Origin: Gymnopilus junonius
Lineage: Eukaryota > Basidiomycota > Agaricomycetes > Agaricales > Galerinaceae
NCBI GenBank assembly: GCA_015501075.1
Contig: JADNYJ010000658.1
Span: 1 to 16,800 of the forward strand
Direction of reading: 5' to 3'
Length of the DNA stretch: 16,800 nt
Shown here: positions 1-9,556 of the stretch, one piece after another
Numbering within the stretch: the stretch's first letter is position 1
How the letters are laid out: each line of letters begins with the position of its first letter
The notes under the pieces: model-generated
Databases searched by the model: none
Told to the model about the DNA's origin: nothing
What the model saw: the letters and a program-made list of their open reading frames with translations, nothing else
Position numbers and translations under genes: made by a program

Positions 1-523
1 GTGTGCACCTCGAGAAGCGCAAACTTTGCTTTACTTCTTGCCTCGTTTCCTCCTGTATTCCCTGGCTCCGTTTGGCTCGATTTGAAAGATTTGATCGCGT
101 CCAAGGCAAAGTCCATCAACGCTCTTCCTACTCCTAGCCGGCGATAGTCTGAATGAACCCACATCCCCACGAGCATATAAACTTCTGAAACTCCTTTGTC
201 TTCTGCTTCCCTTAAATTTGGCGGATATGAGAGTCGATTTTCTGGGTTTACCGCTAACATCTCGGGCGACAAAATGGAAAGCGTTCCAATCCATTCTCCC
301 CCACCTCGTCACCACCTTTCGCTGCTCCTAGAGTGGTTCTTCCGGGCGTATTCAGGCGCGAATGCCATGTTTCTGCAGAAAACTCTGACTCCATCGCGTA
401 TGTCGATCCAAATGCTTCAGGATTGGTGGATAGCCCTTTCAACCGGATGGTCTTGTAGAAAAATAGGTGCTCGGCGGATGCTGGCGTCGGTACGCTGAAC
501 ACAGTGAAGAATGAGCTCGACAT
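1..523 (-). pseudogene. GNAT-family N-acetyltransferase, partial and frameshifted
   Basis: Acetyl-CoA-dependent N-acyltransferase of the fungal GNAT type; the substrate cannot be told. Reading starts at the ATG at 523 (MSSSFFTVFSVPTP). The first frame (523 to about 303) shows the N-terminal GNAT pattern IRLKGLSTNPEAFGSTY. A C5 run on the plus strand at 298-302 then shifts the frame by one base, and the neighbouring frame continues with GEWIGTLSILSPE. The acetyl-CoA-binding motif A follows as VHSDYRRLGVGRALMDFAL (core RRLGVGRAL, matching R/Q-x-x-G-x-G/A) at about 95-160. The window edge cuts the gene at KFALLEVH, before the usual final strand and the LYxxxGF-type region. The break lies in a homopolymer, so it may be a sequencing error in a working gene rather than a true pseudogene. 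Family call is firm; gene state is uncertain. Confidence 0.8.
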
Positions 524-1219
524 CTTTGGTGCACTTCAAGGTATGCTTTTATCTCTGCATCAACTACATATAAATGCTCGCTCATGACTCGACTAGGAAA
601 CGCGTGCAGAGATTTTTATAGTATAGCCTCATCCTATTTTGGTCCGCCTAGGGCAGTTTCGAATAGATGAACATGACCAACAATATCTGGACATATGATG
701 ACGCTAGAAGGGGACAACTCCGTTGTAACGAGTCGGAAGGCGTAGTTCTTATGGGAGGGTCAAGAACGCCGTCCGTGTAACAGAAATTATGGGAATTTAA
801 CTCACCCCTTCCAATGCACGACGAGCGAATCCACGAACGGCTGTTGAACCGGTGGATCAGGGCAAGACCCCTGGACCGTACCACCGTATGACCGCCATTG
901 AATTTGAAAAACTATTATGATCATTCTCTCAACTGATTGTATCGGCTACCTATGTCTCCTTAAACTTCTACAGGATGGCCTGTAACCCTATCAACTTTCA
1001 TTAAATCTTCAAACCTGACCATGGTGAAAAGAATTTAATTGAAGGCTCTATTTAATTTCTATTAAAGACCTTCAAGTCAAGTATATGAACGTTCTATGGA
1101 GCAGAAAACAGTATTATTTAAATGCTAATTAAATGCTAATTAAACACTATTTGATTAGACCAAGAGAAAGTAAAATGGTCGACAACATTGCTCACCAACT
1201 AAAGATAATTAAAGGCCAA
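524..1219. other. Intergenic, A+T-rich, no gene recognised
   Basis: Lies between the start of the GNAT gene and the 3' end of gene A, both on the minus strand. From about 900 on it is A+T-rich with repeated AATTAA/TTAATT strings. A perfect 11-bp tandem duplication, AAATGCTAATT, sits at 1120-1130 and 1131-1141. Short open frames here show no recognisable motif. It probably holds the 3' flank of gene A and the upstream region of the GNAT gene. Confidence 0.5.
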
Positions 1220-2146
1220 TTAAAGTGGGTTGCCCTTCTTGTCACAGCACCGTCCCTGTTCATCCCATAGATTCCCATCGTCGTCTTCCGTGATGTTGAC
1301 CCAGCTATGTCTTTGGGAAGCACAGTGAGTAGAACGTGTCGGCTACCAGAATAGTGATCTGCTTACTTTATCTTTTTGGTAGGTCTCACACTCACCTCAG
1401 CTTTTCTCTTCTCCAGGACATCTACAGACATGCGAGTGCTCTTTCTCATGGGCAGAGTGCTGGGAACGTGTTTCCTAGTAGCCTTCTTGCCGTTTTTCTT
1501 CTTTCCCATGTCATCCTTGGTTGTGGAAGGTGCAGAGGCACATCTAGGAGGGAGTGGAGGTTGATCGATGGAAGGAGCATGATCGCCAGGATGAACAGCC
1601 TCCGAAGGAGGAAACTCCTCTTGATCCAGACTGACACCGGGTGTCAGTTCTTCCATTGTGACTAATCCGAGTGACTCTGTGGAGTTGGTGGGCTCATCAC
1701 GAGAAGCAGTGGGACCTGGGCCAGTCGTCTCCTGACAAGAAGGCATAGAAGAAGCTGGTTCATTAGTTGGTGTGGAATCCTGGACGGAGAATTGGAATGG
1801 CATAGAGGTCGATGAACACTTGATCAGATATCTGACGAGGGCATGAAGATTGGTCACCTCCGTGTATGAAGCTGGGTCCTTGAGCGGAACTGGGAATTTG
1901 AAGCGAAGAGTATCATAGTACTTGACAGGACTGGACATGATGTCCTTCCAAGGAATCATAGTAGTCAATGGTTTAGAGAAATCTATGATGGTCATTATAT
2001 GAGTTCAAAGGTTAATGACATGTAGTGGAATCTATCCTACCCCATAAGGCCTCGAAATAATTGACCAGTACATCAGCAATCTGTCTCCCGGTGGCAGACA
2101 TGCTGTCAAACTCAGTCAGGACAGGAACTCCATTGTCATTGACAGG
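1220..2146 (-). pseudogene. Gene A, 3' half (unknown family, split by retrotransposon)
   Basis: C-terminal part of a protein I do not recognise; the 5' half is at 10373-11673. Reading away from the LTR junction at 2146, the frame runs VNDNGVPVLTEFDSM...VLVNYFEALW. It is spliced over a 58-nt GT-AG intron (2040 to 1983) into DFSKPLTTMIPWKDIM and continues to 1367. A 62-nt intron with a strong GTAAGC donor (1366 to 1305) leads to a last exon 1304-1220 (WVNITEDDDGNLWDEQG... ending GNPL, stop TAA at 1222-1220). Without that last splice the frame would stop at 1363, but the downstream sequence is clearly coding-like. The tail is Ser/Pro-rich and then strongly basic (GKKKNGKKATRK, RPTKKIK), suggesting a nuclear protein. 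Expression is presumably abolished by the insertion. Confidence 0.65.
2143..2146. repeat. Target-site duplication, left copy (CAGG)
   Basis: CAGG just before the 5' LTR is repeated directly after the 3' LTR at 10373-10376. If the terminal A of the LTR is counted as target, the duplication reads ACAGG (2142-2146 and 10372-10376), the 5 bp usual for Ty3/Gypsy elements. Removing the element plus one copy restores an open frame across the junction on the minus strand. Confidence 0.8.
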
Positions 2147-2962
2147 TGTGAGGGTCGCCCTCAGACTGTCCCTGTAAATCGGATAAAATATAAATTTATT
2201 GGGCAACTTACCGAGTGATGCGCACAAGAATTATGGTACCGCGTGATGCACCATCGCACCATTATCTCGACTCGAGCGACAAATTTCCAAATAAGGAAGT
2301 GTCCTCATCAAGCACATGAGCGCGTAACAACTCTTCCGAATTTCAAACGGGTTCGAAAATCAAATATCCACCCTATCTTCCAATGTTATCATGCTATCCA
2401 TCAACAAGCTGACTCATTTCTGAGCCTTGGCCTTACAAATCTGACTCTCCTATAATTTTCCTCCTTCTTATCTGGGCCAATTTCAATTTCTTTCAGTAGA
2501 CTAGACCCATCTATTCCTTTCTAAACCATTCACCTGACCTTATCTATGGATTACAGAGCATAATAATTAGTAAGGCGATGAGCCCACAGCAAAATCAGCT
2601 CTAGAATAGACCTTTTATTTCAAATTTCGCTTTTCACCTCTTTTTCTCTCCTCAAACTTGACCCTTTCTCTACAGTAGCTACAGTATAAATACTGGTACA
2701 GTGTATCGTAGCTACTCAGTGAATTTAGTACCGATCCACTCACCAAAGAACCAAAGAAATCGGCCAATTAACGGGCCAACCACCTCAAATCTCATTTATC
2801 TCATTCTCAAATGGTTATCTTATCACGTCTTATCAAAGCGTGATTGGATTAATCCCTACTCTACAAATTACATCCCTATCTAAACTACGCTTTTGGTCCC
2901 TCATCAGACGGAGTCTGATTCCGAGTCCCATTCCGGACTTCCGAAACTTCCTCGCATTTACA
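2147..2962 (+). repeat. 5' LTR
   Basis: 816 bp, starting TGTGAGGGTC and ending GCATTTACA. It matches 9557-10372 over its full length with no indels and nine substitutions (at 2241, 2322, 2441, 2840, 2871, 2888, 2910, 2923 and 2942). Seven of these are CpG sites present here and lost as TpG or CpA in the 3' copy. It should carry the element's promoter; a TATAAATA box is at 2686-2693. Confidence 0.95.
2682..2695 (+). promoter_or_regulatory. Probable LTR core promoter: TATA box inside a palindrome
   Basis: CAGTATAAATACTG is a palindrome (arms CAGTAT/ATACTG) containing TATAAATA. It is bracketed by two copies of the self-complementary octamer GTAGCTAC at 2675-2682 and 2708-2715. The position about 270 bp before the LTR end would place transcription start within the LTR. 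The same arrangement is conserved in the 3' LTR at 10092-10105. Promoter role is inferred from the box and its position. Confidence 0.5.
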
Positions 2963-2964
2963 AC

Positions 2965-2982
2965 TGGAGCCCACCGTGAGGG
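2965..2982 (+). promoter_or_regulatory. Candidate tRNA primer-binding site
   Basis: TGGAGCCCACCGTGAGGG starts two bases after the 5' LTR. TGG is the expected complement of a tRNA CCA end, and the position fits minus-strand priming. I could not assign the tRNA isotype by eye. Confidence 0.55.
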
Positions 2983-3053
2983 TTCCAAAAGTTTGTTTAG
3001 GTTATTTTACCTAACCTTCGAACGCTTCTTCGAAGGATTCTAATATTACCAAC

Positions 3054-4856
3054 ACGGATCTCGAATTTGGACCGCTCCCATACGAAGAATCATCATATTT
3101 TCTTCCACCTTCCGACGTGCCTTCATCCGAAATATCCGATTCCGAGTCTGAACTCGACTCTCCACCCCGTCCTAAATTTATCCCAGTTGACTGGACAAAC
3201 GTAAATATGTCCGGACAAGGAGGTATCAATACAAGTATGGGCAATCCACCCAACCAACCCAATACATCGAATCCGAGTAGCCCAATCAATCAAACCAATG
3301 TGACGGCTACCGGAAATATAGCCAGTACCCACGGATCTGGCATGCCGAACGTACATCATCCTTCCACCCCGAAGTTTGATGGGAAAGCTATCTCCCTCGC
3401 AAGTTATTTAGATGAGGTTGAGCAACTAGCTCGCAATCATAATTTGTCTGTTCATCAAACCATTGAATGGGCTATTCGTTATTTATTACCGGAAGAACAG
3501 CAGCTTTGGAAAATGTTGCCTAGCTCAAAAGGAAATGATTGGACCACTTTCAAGACTGAGGTATTTAAGTGCTATCCTGGTGCTAGCGAAGATCGTCGCT
3601 ACACCATTTCGAATCTCGAAGCGCTCGTTGAAAGACAAGCTGAGTTCAAGATTTCCACAGCAGAACAATTCGGTGTTTATTATAGATCCTTCTATGTCAT
3701 GTCAATTTACCTCAAGAATGCTGGTAAAATTAATGACCATGAAATCAGCCGTCTATTCCTTCAGGGACTAAATTCTTCATTCCGAAAGCAAGTCCGAGAC
3801 CAATTATATGCTGAAGATCCGAAGCACCACACTGATGATCCGTTCACTATGGATCAAATTCAAATGGCAGCTCTCTTTATTTTGTCATGCAACCATGGAG
3901 GCGCTGCGCCACCCTCTCCATTTTCTAATCCATCGAGTACTATTCTCAAGCCAAGGGTTAAAACAGAGCACTTCGATTTTTCGAGCTTCCAGCCACAGAG
4001 CAATAGCGGTTTTAATGTCAATAGCCTCGTTGATGAAATTATGAAGCGTGTTGAAACACTTATGCAGCAGCAGCAGCCTACCCCAAGAGCCAATTCAAAT
4101 GCAAATTCAAACCGAAGCTCAGGAAGCAATAAACAAGGAAATTCCTGTGCATTCTGCTCGAGCTCTTACCATTTTATTCCAGACTGCAATATAGCTGAAG
4201 ACTATCTGAAGAAGGGATTGTGCAAGAAAAATGCAGATAATTTTATAGTCCTTCCAAATGGCTCTCGCATCACACCTCGAACGAATCCTGGTAAGAATAT
4301 ACAGGAACGAATCAATAATTGGCATAAATCTCAAGGCTCCAATGGTCCAACTGTCTCGACTAATTTAATTGGAGCAACTCCAGTGCTCGGAACGCAATGG
4401 GTCTTACCTGAACAAACTCCAGTAACCTCAAATATTATAGAACTTAGCCAGGAAGATCAGGATACTGCACCAGCAACAATTCGAGAAGTTGAGGATCTGG
4501 AAATGATGGAGGCGCTAGTAGCTTCTACACAGAAGAAAGTCGACGAAGCTCGAAAGAAGATGGGCGCTAAAACCCAGAATGGACCTACTACTCGAAGTAT
4601 GGCTAAATCAGCGGCCAACAATGGCTCTAGCAAGTCTACCGAAGCAAAGAATAATATTCCTGAGCCTAACAAACCTCAAACGAGCAATGCTTCACCTCCC
4701 CAATTTAAATACATGACTCCTATTGAAGATTCCAAGTTTGCAAAGAAGCTAGCAGATCAAGCACTCAACGCAGAAATTACCTTGACAAATAGGGAATTAT
4801 TTGCAGTAGCACCAGACATGCGCAAGCTGGTCAAGGACCTTGTCACTACCAAATGA
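3054..4856 (+). CDS. gag: Gag polyprotein of the Gypsy element
   Basis: Structural capsid/nucleocapsid protein. The frame is open from after a TAA at 3012 to a TGA at 4854-4856. The first in-frame ATG is only at 3207; an ACG at 3054 (ACG GAT CTC GAA) may be a mutated start, so the start is unsure. Counting from 3117, an acidic Ser/Pro-rich lead is followed by a retrotransposon-gag capsid region at about residues 85-250 (PKFDGKAISLASYLDEVEQL, RRYTISNLEALVERQ, RLFLQGLNSSFRKQVRDQL). A CCHC zinc knuckle, C-x2-C-x4-H-x4-C, lies at about 344-357 (CAFCSSSYHFIPDC) after a Gln/Asn/Ser-rich stretch. The protease frame follows in the same phase after the TGA, so Gag and protease were probably one open frame. 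This is the least damaged coding unit of the element. Confidence 0.88.
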   Translation, partial: TDLEFGPLPYEESSYFLPPSDVPSSEISDSESELDSPPRPKFIPVDWTNVNMSGQGGINTSMGNPPNQPNTSNPSSPINQTNVTATGNIASTHGSGMPNVHHPSTPKFDGKAISLASYLDEVEQLARNHNLSVHQTIEWAIRYLLPEEQQLWKMLPSSKGNDWTTFKTEVFKCYPGASEDRRYTISNLEALVERQAEFKISTAEQFGVYYRSFYVMSIYLKNAGKINDHEISRLFLQGLNSSFRKQVRDQLYAEDPKHHTDDPFTMDQIQMAALFILSCNHGGAAPPSPFSNPSSTILKPRVKTEHFDFSSFQPQSNSGFNVNSLVDEIMKRVETLMQQQQPTPRANSNANSNRSSGSNKQGNSCAFCSSSYHFIPDCNIAEDYLKKGLCKKNADNFIVLPNGSRITPRTNPGKNIQERINNWHKSQGSNGPTVSTNLIGATPVLGTQWVLPEQTPVTSNIIELSQEDQDTAPATIREVEDLEMMEALVASTQKKVDEARKKMGAKTQNGPTTRSMAKSAANNGSSKSTEAKNNIPEPNKPQTSNASPPQFKYMTPIEDSKFAKKLADQALNAEITLTNRELFAVAPDMRKLVKDLVTTK

Positions 4857-5393
4857 ATTGCCAACACCTCAATGAGCTTTGAAGGAGCTCAGCAAAATAT
4901 AGTTCATGCATTTATGGCTACTCTTCCTGTCAGGGATGACGAGGTCGTTGTAGCAAATCACTCTGAGGAATTACATGCAATTAATGTACTACTCAATGGA
5001 AACATTGCTACCGAAGCTATCCTCGATGAAGGTTCACAAATTATCGGATTGCACAAGAGAAAATGGATGGAATTAGGCCTCCCTCTTCGCTCTGATCATA
5101 TTATGATTATGGAAGCAGCCAATAACACGAAAAATCCAACCATTGGTCTCTTGCATGATCTCAAAGTAACCATTGGTAATTATGATTTCTACTTACAGGT
5201 ACAGGTAATTGAAGAAGCACCCTATGATATGCTCCTTGGATGACCTTTTATGACACTGACTCAAATGCATACTCAGCATCTTCGAAATGGGGACTCCCAT
5301 ATTACCATAATGGATCCAAATACCGAGGCTCTTATTACTCTTCCTACTCATGCTCGTAAACGCGACACTCCTATAAAGCAAACGGGTTTTTAG
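4857..5393 (+). pseudogene. pol: Retroelement aspartic protease region
   Basis: Same frame as gag, after the TGA at 4854. The aspartic-protease active-site strand is AILDEGSQIIGLHKRKW at about 5013-5063; the catalytic triplet of the usual D-S/T-G form appears as D-E-G-S, a variant I associate with related fungal Gypsy elements. The second conserved strand ends APYDMLLG, the ...LLGRPF pattern, but a TGA at 5241-5243 stands where Arg is expected. The frame resumes with PFMTLTQMHTQHLRNGDSH and ends at a TAG (5391-5393). Retroviral-type proteases act as dimers to cut Gag-Pol. Not functional as read here. Confidence 0.78.
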
Positions 5394-5411
5394 GTGTCGA
5401 TGATTCGCCGT

Positions 5412-5441
5412 ATAAACGAGGAGACTATAAACGAGGAGACA
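5412..5441 (+). repeat. 15-bp perfect tandem duplication
   Basis: TATAAACGAGGAGAC occurs at 5412-5426 and again at 5427-5441. It keeps the phase (five codons) and lies in the linker between protease and reverse transcriptase, shortly after a TAG stop. A replication-slippage product is the simplest reading. Confidence 0.8.
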
Positions 5442-5491
5442 CCAGTAGTCTCCATCCCTCACCATGTAATATTCCAGAAACAAGTCAATCG

Positions 5492-6710
5492 AACTCTTTT
5501 AACCATTATACCCTGCCTGACACTACTGCAATTATTAAATCGCAATCCAATATCGAAGCCCTAGCATACAAGAAAGTTGAAAATCGAGTCAAACCAGTTG
5601 CAACCACATTACCAGAGAAATTCCGAATCATACGAAGAATTCCAATGGATCCATTAGCAGAATTACCTATCCTACCAGAGCATCCACCAGATTTCATACC
5701 AGGAAAAAGATACACACAAGAATGAAAAGAAGCGATGCAAGTAAATAAAAATGGCTTCCTATTAACAGATGAAGAGAAACTAGTCCATTGGATGATTCTA
5801 ATTCATGAAGATGCATTTGCCTGGACAGAATCAGAAAAAGGAGTATTCTCAGATGAATACTTTGACCCAGTAGTCATTCCAACAATCGAGCACATACCAT
5901 GGGTACAATGAAGTATCCCAATTCCACCAGGAAAATTTGCGCAATTTGTCGAAGCTGTCAAAGTGAAAATAGCTTCGGGCGTCTATGAGCCATCAAACTC
6001 ATCCTACCGGTCCCAAATTTTCTGTGTTGTCAAGAAGGATGGGAAATCCCTCCGAATAGTTCATGACCTACAGGAATTAAATGCTGTCACTATCAAGGAT
6101 AGCGCTGTACCGCCAATTATGAACAGTATGTTGAATCCTTTGGAGGCCGCGGCTGTTATGCTGTATTCGATCTCTTGGTTGGATTTGACCAGAGAAAATT
6201 GGCTATTGAATCTAGAGATTTAACAACATTTCAGACACCATTAGGAACATTCCGCCTTACCTCTATCCCAATGGGATACACAAACTCATTCCATGGAGAT
6301 ACTACCTTTCTCCTGCAAGAAGAAATACCACATGTAACGATTCCTTTTGTTGATGATATTCCAGTTAAAGGACCTACCTCAAGATATCAATTAGAAGATG
6401 GTAGTTATGAAACAATTCCAGGAAATTCAGGGATCCAGAGATTTGTTTGGGAGCACTTACAAAATGTCAACCGAGTCATTCAATGAATTAAGCATGCTGG
6501 AGAAACATTCTCAGCAGCCAAATCATTCTTAGTGTCAACTCAGCAGTCATAGTGGGACACAGGTGCACCTTTGAAGGCCGAGTACCTGAGGAAAATCATG
6601 TCCAGAAGATCCTAGACTGGCCAATTCCCAGAAATCTCACTGATGTACGAGATTCCTAGGAACCTTAGGAACAATTCGGATCTTTATCAAGAATTTTGCC
6701 TATGCATGCT
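5492..6710 (+). pseudogene. pol: Reverse transcriptase region
   Basis: RNA-dependent DNA polymerase of the Gypsy pol. The frame starts near 5492 (NSFNHYTLPDTTAI), with TGA stops at 5723-5725 and 5909-5911. The fingers region shows IPIPPGKFAQF, GVYEPSNSSYRSQIFCVVKK and LRIVHDLQELNAVTI. A frameshift near 6118 leads to the palm: GGRGCYAVFDLLVGFDQRKL with the first catalytic Asp, TPLGTFRLTSIPMGYTNS, and the catalytic pair in PFVDDIPVKGP (6346-6378). Between GYTNS and HGD a few residues seem to be missing against relatives. WEHLQNVNRVIQ precedes a TGA at 6484. After it the frame moves at about 6540 (VIVGHRCTFEGRVPEENHVQ), 6651 (FLGTLGTIRIFIKNFAYA) and 6705. Domain identity is clear; it cannot make a functional enzyme as read. 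Confidence 0.88.
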
Positions 6711-8842
6711 AAACCATTAGTGGACCTCACACGCAAGAACATTGAATTTTATTTCGGACCAGATCAGCATTTATCCATGGAAAAATTAAAGTTACTCACA
6801 GAAGAGTGCCCAGCTATTCGAGCCATTGATTATACCTCGAAAAACGAGGTTATTCTAGCTGTGGACTCATCATGGATGGCTGTTGGCTTCTGGTTATCAC
6901 AAATAGGGAACGATGGACATCGCTATCCATCCAGATATGGTTCTATTACCTGGAATGAAAGAGAACAATGATACTCACAAGCAAAAATTGAATTATATGG
7001 ACTATTCCGAGCTCTCAAAGCATTTAAAGTCTATATCATCGGTGTGGAAAATTTAACCGTTGAAGTCGATGCGAAGTACATTAAAGGAATGATTAACAAC
7101 CCCGACATCCAACCAAGCGCTGCTATGAATCGTTGGATTGCTGGAATTTTATTGTTTAGCTTCAAGCTTCGGCACATACCTGGAAAGGACCACACACCTG
7201 CAGATGGATTATCCAGAAGGCCTAAAGCACCTGAAGACCCAGATGAACCCAATGACATGGATGATTGGATTGATGAATCTTACTCTTTTGCAATAGAAGT
7301 CCTAAATTGGATCACACCCTCCAAATACAAATTAGTGCACAGTCTAGTCAAGTCAAGCGCTCATAAATCAAGCAAACATATTACCATTCCATACCCAAAA
7401 TCCCAATACCTCTCACCTTCAAATTTTATCAGCAGTTTTAACTCGAATGAGATATCAATTCCGCGACATGAAAGAGCCCAAGCTAAAGACAAGCAGCTCG
7501 AAGACATTATTAAATTCCTTCGCAATCCAGAAGCATCTATCAACTTACCAAACAAAGAATTCAAGCACTTCATTTGATATGCAACACTTTTCTTTCTAGC
7601 AAATGAACAATTATGGAAGAAAGATCCTCAAGGGAGACACAAGCTCGTTATTCCTGAAATAAAACGGTTAGCTTTAATTAAACAAGCACATGATGACTTG
7701 GGCCATAAAGGGATCTATACCATCCGTCTCCGCCTCCTTGAACGATTCTGGTGGCCTTACCTCGAAGACGACGTCAAGTGGTACATAAGAACCTGTCACG
7801 AATGTCAGCTTCGACTATTGAAGAAAATTGTCATACCTCCAACTGTACCAAGTCCATCTGGATTATTTCGAAAAATCTACATTGACACCATGCTCATGCC
7901 CAAAGCAAAAGGGTATCGTTATATTGTACATGGAAGATGCTCACTCACCGCTTACCCAGAATGGTGCATGCTCAAAAATGAAAATCAACGTGGAATTTCA
8001 AACTTCATATATCAAATACTCTGCAGATGGGGTGCTATCGAAGAAATAGTCACAGACAATGCACCCCAGTACATCCAAGCAGTCGAATATCTTGTGGAGA
8101 AATTCCATATCCACTACATTAGAATATCACCCTACAACTCAAGAGCTCAAGGACCAATTGAACGACGGCATTTTGATGTTTGGGAAGCTTTAATTAAAGC
8201 AGCAGAGGGCGATGAATTAAAGTGGCCAGATGTTGCACCTTCTGTGTTCTGGGCAGAGCATGTTACAATTAACAAGTCTACTGGGTACTCACCTTATTTC
8301 CTTGCTCATGGAGTCGAACCTCTGTTACCATTTGACCTTGCAGAAGCAACCTACCTCACACCAGGTCTCGATAAAATGATGTCAACTGCAGATCTTATTT
8401 CAGAACATGCAAAAATGCTACTTAAGCACCCAAACGATCTACTACATGTCAAGGAACAAGTCCTTAAATCTCGATGGCAAGCAGTCCGACAATTTGAAAA
8501 GACTCATGCTAGCAAGATAGTTAACTTCGATTTTAAACCTGGAACATTAGTGCTAGTCAGGAATTCAAGATTTGACAAGACACTCAGCAAGACAAAACCC
8601 TGGTACCTTGGACCAATGGTCATAATAAGGCATACTCAGGGAGGTTCTTATATTCTCGGCAAACTAGATGGCTCAATTTCGAAGCTTCACTTCACAGCAT
8701 TTCGCTTGATACCCTATCCCCTCGGGATATTCATGCTATTCCAGTAACGAAGCTTAATGAAGAAAACCTCGAGGAAATTACTCATGAAACTGGTAATCCT
8801 TTTGATCTTGAAGAGCCTGACTTCAATCCTGAAGACCAATAA
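6711..8842 (+). pseudogene. pol: RNase H and integrase region of pol
   Basis: One frame from about 6711 to 8719 with TGA stops at 6969-6971 and 7575-7577. RNase H: VILAVDSSWMAVGFWLSQ (first acidic residue), SQAKIELYGLFRALKAF (Glu), LTVEVDAKYIKGMI (Asp) and HIPGKDHTPADGLSRR (last Asp). Integrase: zinc-binding HHCC as HDDLGH then CHEC (RFWWPYLEDDVKWYIRTCHE, 7747-7806), and a catalytic DDE core as IYIDTMLMP, EEIVTDNAPQY and SRAQGPIERRHFDVWEA. The C-terminal DNA-binding part is FKPGTLVLVRNSR...KPWYLGPMVI. No chromodomain is seen. A frameshift near 8719 moves to a frame that ends with EEPDFNPEDQ and a TAA at 8840-8842. All catalytic residues are kept although the frame is broken. Confidence 0.9.
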
Positions 8843-8956
8843 CCGCTCTATCTCATTTCTCACATCGTTCAGATCCACTCAGAGATAAAGAAAACATTAA
8901 AACAAAATTTCATTCCACTCTATATCATTTAATACCCCTTTCATCTTCGACCCTCC

Positions 8957-9490
8957 CTAGTGGAAATTAACATCTATGCCCATTTCTTCATCACCATTTA
9001 TTTCGATTGGATTCTCCTCTGACCCATGCCTGAAGCGATGTGCAATAACTTCGAAATACCATGCATTGAACCGAAGAATGTCCCTCTGATGTGGGGAAAT
9101 TGCGAGATAGGTGTTAACCAATGCTTCCTCCCTTGCATAATAATCAATGCGCGCTTGCATTGAGGCTTCAACTGCTTCGTGAAAAAGCAGTGCATGGCAA
9201 TCTGGTATACCAGCCAGGACATCGAGTGCTTTGCAGACGCTCTTAGTGCATTGAAGATTGCGCTACAAAGGCTTTAGACAAGGCAAAATAGGAAGAAATA
9301 AAAGGACACCACTCACTACAGCCTCAATGAACCCATTGAAGAGTAAAGGAAAGCACTCCTCATCATGAGAAGTTGAGACGACATGGAAAGCCGCGGCAAC
9401 AGTGGTGAGACACCTATTTTGAAAGCATTCATCAAGGCATCCCTGCAGATGATAGAAGTCTGTGGTGGACATGACGATGAGCTCAGGCAT
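8957..9490 (-). CDS. Antisense spliced ORF between pol and 3' LTR (unknown)
   Basis: Unrecognised protein of about 159 residues. Exon 1 is 9490-9317 (58 codons, MPELIVMSTTDFYHLQGCLD ... FNGFIEAV). A 54-nt intron, 9316-9263, has a strong GTGAGT donor and TTTGTAG acceptor in phase 0. Exon 2 is 9262-8957 (RNLQCTKSVCKALDVLAG ... MGIDVNFH, stop TAG). Exon lengths of 174 and 306 nt keep phase exactly. Composition is mainly helical with four Cys in exon 1 and an acidic C-terminus; no known domain or catalytic motif is visible. The start is uncertain: an earlier ATG at 9527 (MSTSIPSSKFEENA) would join with a one-base shift, and another coding-like frame (INVDFHVNKYPKFKV) runs upstream to the LTR edge, so the 5' end may be truncated or frameshifted. 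It faces the same way as gene A. It could be a captured host gene fragment or an element-encoded antisense gene. Confidence 0.6.
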
Positions 9491-9549
9491 TTTCTTCGAA
9501 CTTTGAACTTGGGATACTTGTTGACATGGAAGTCAACATTTATAGTCCC

Positions 9550-9556
9550 AGGGAGG
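9550..9556 (+). promoter_or_regulatory. Candidate polypurine tract
   Basis: AGGGAGG directly abuts the 3' LTR, the place where the plus-strand primer of an LTR retroelement sits. The tract is short, so the call rests mainly on position. Confidence 0.45.

Noticed and set aside
31..315. 94-codon minus-strand open frame at the left end
   Set aside because: Out of phase with the GNAT motif A, which is read clearly in the neighbouring frame.
648..884. 78-codon minus-strand frame between GNAT and gene A
   Set aside because: No motif, and a GGTGAGT donor-like site was not matched by a convincing partner exon.
2243..2455. 70-codon frame repeated in both LTRs (also 9653-9865)
   Set aside because: It occurs twice only because the LTRs are duplicated; it spans regulatory sequence and shows no protein features.
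4854..7577. TGA recoded as an amino acid in the retroelement
   Set aside because: Repeated TGA at Arg positions looks like recoding, but CpG decay is seen independently in the LTRs, and frameshifts show the element is dead anyway.
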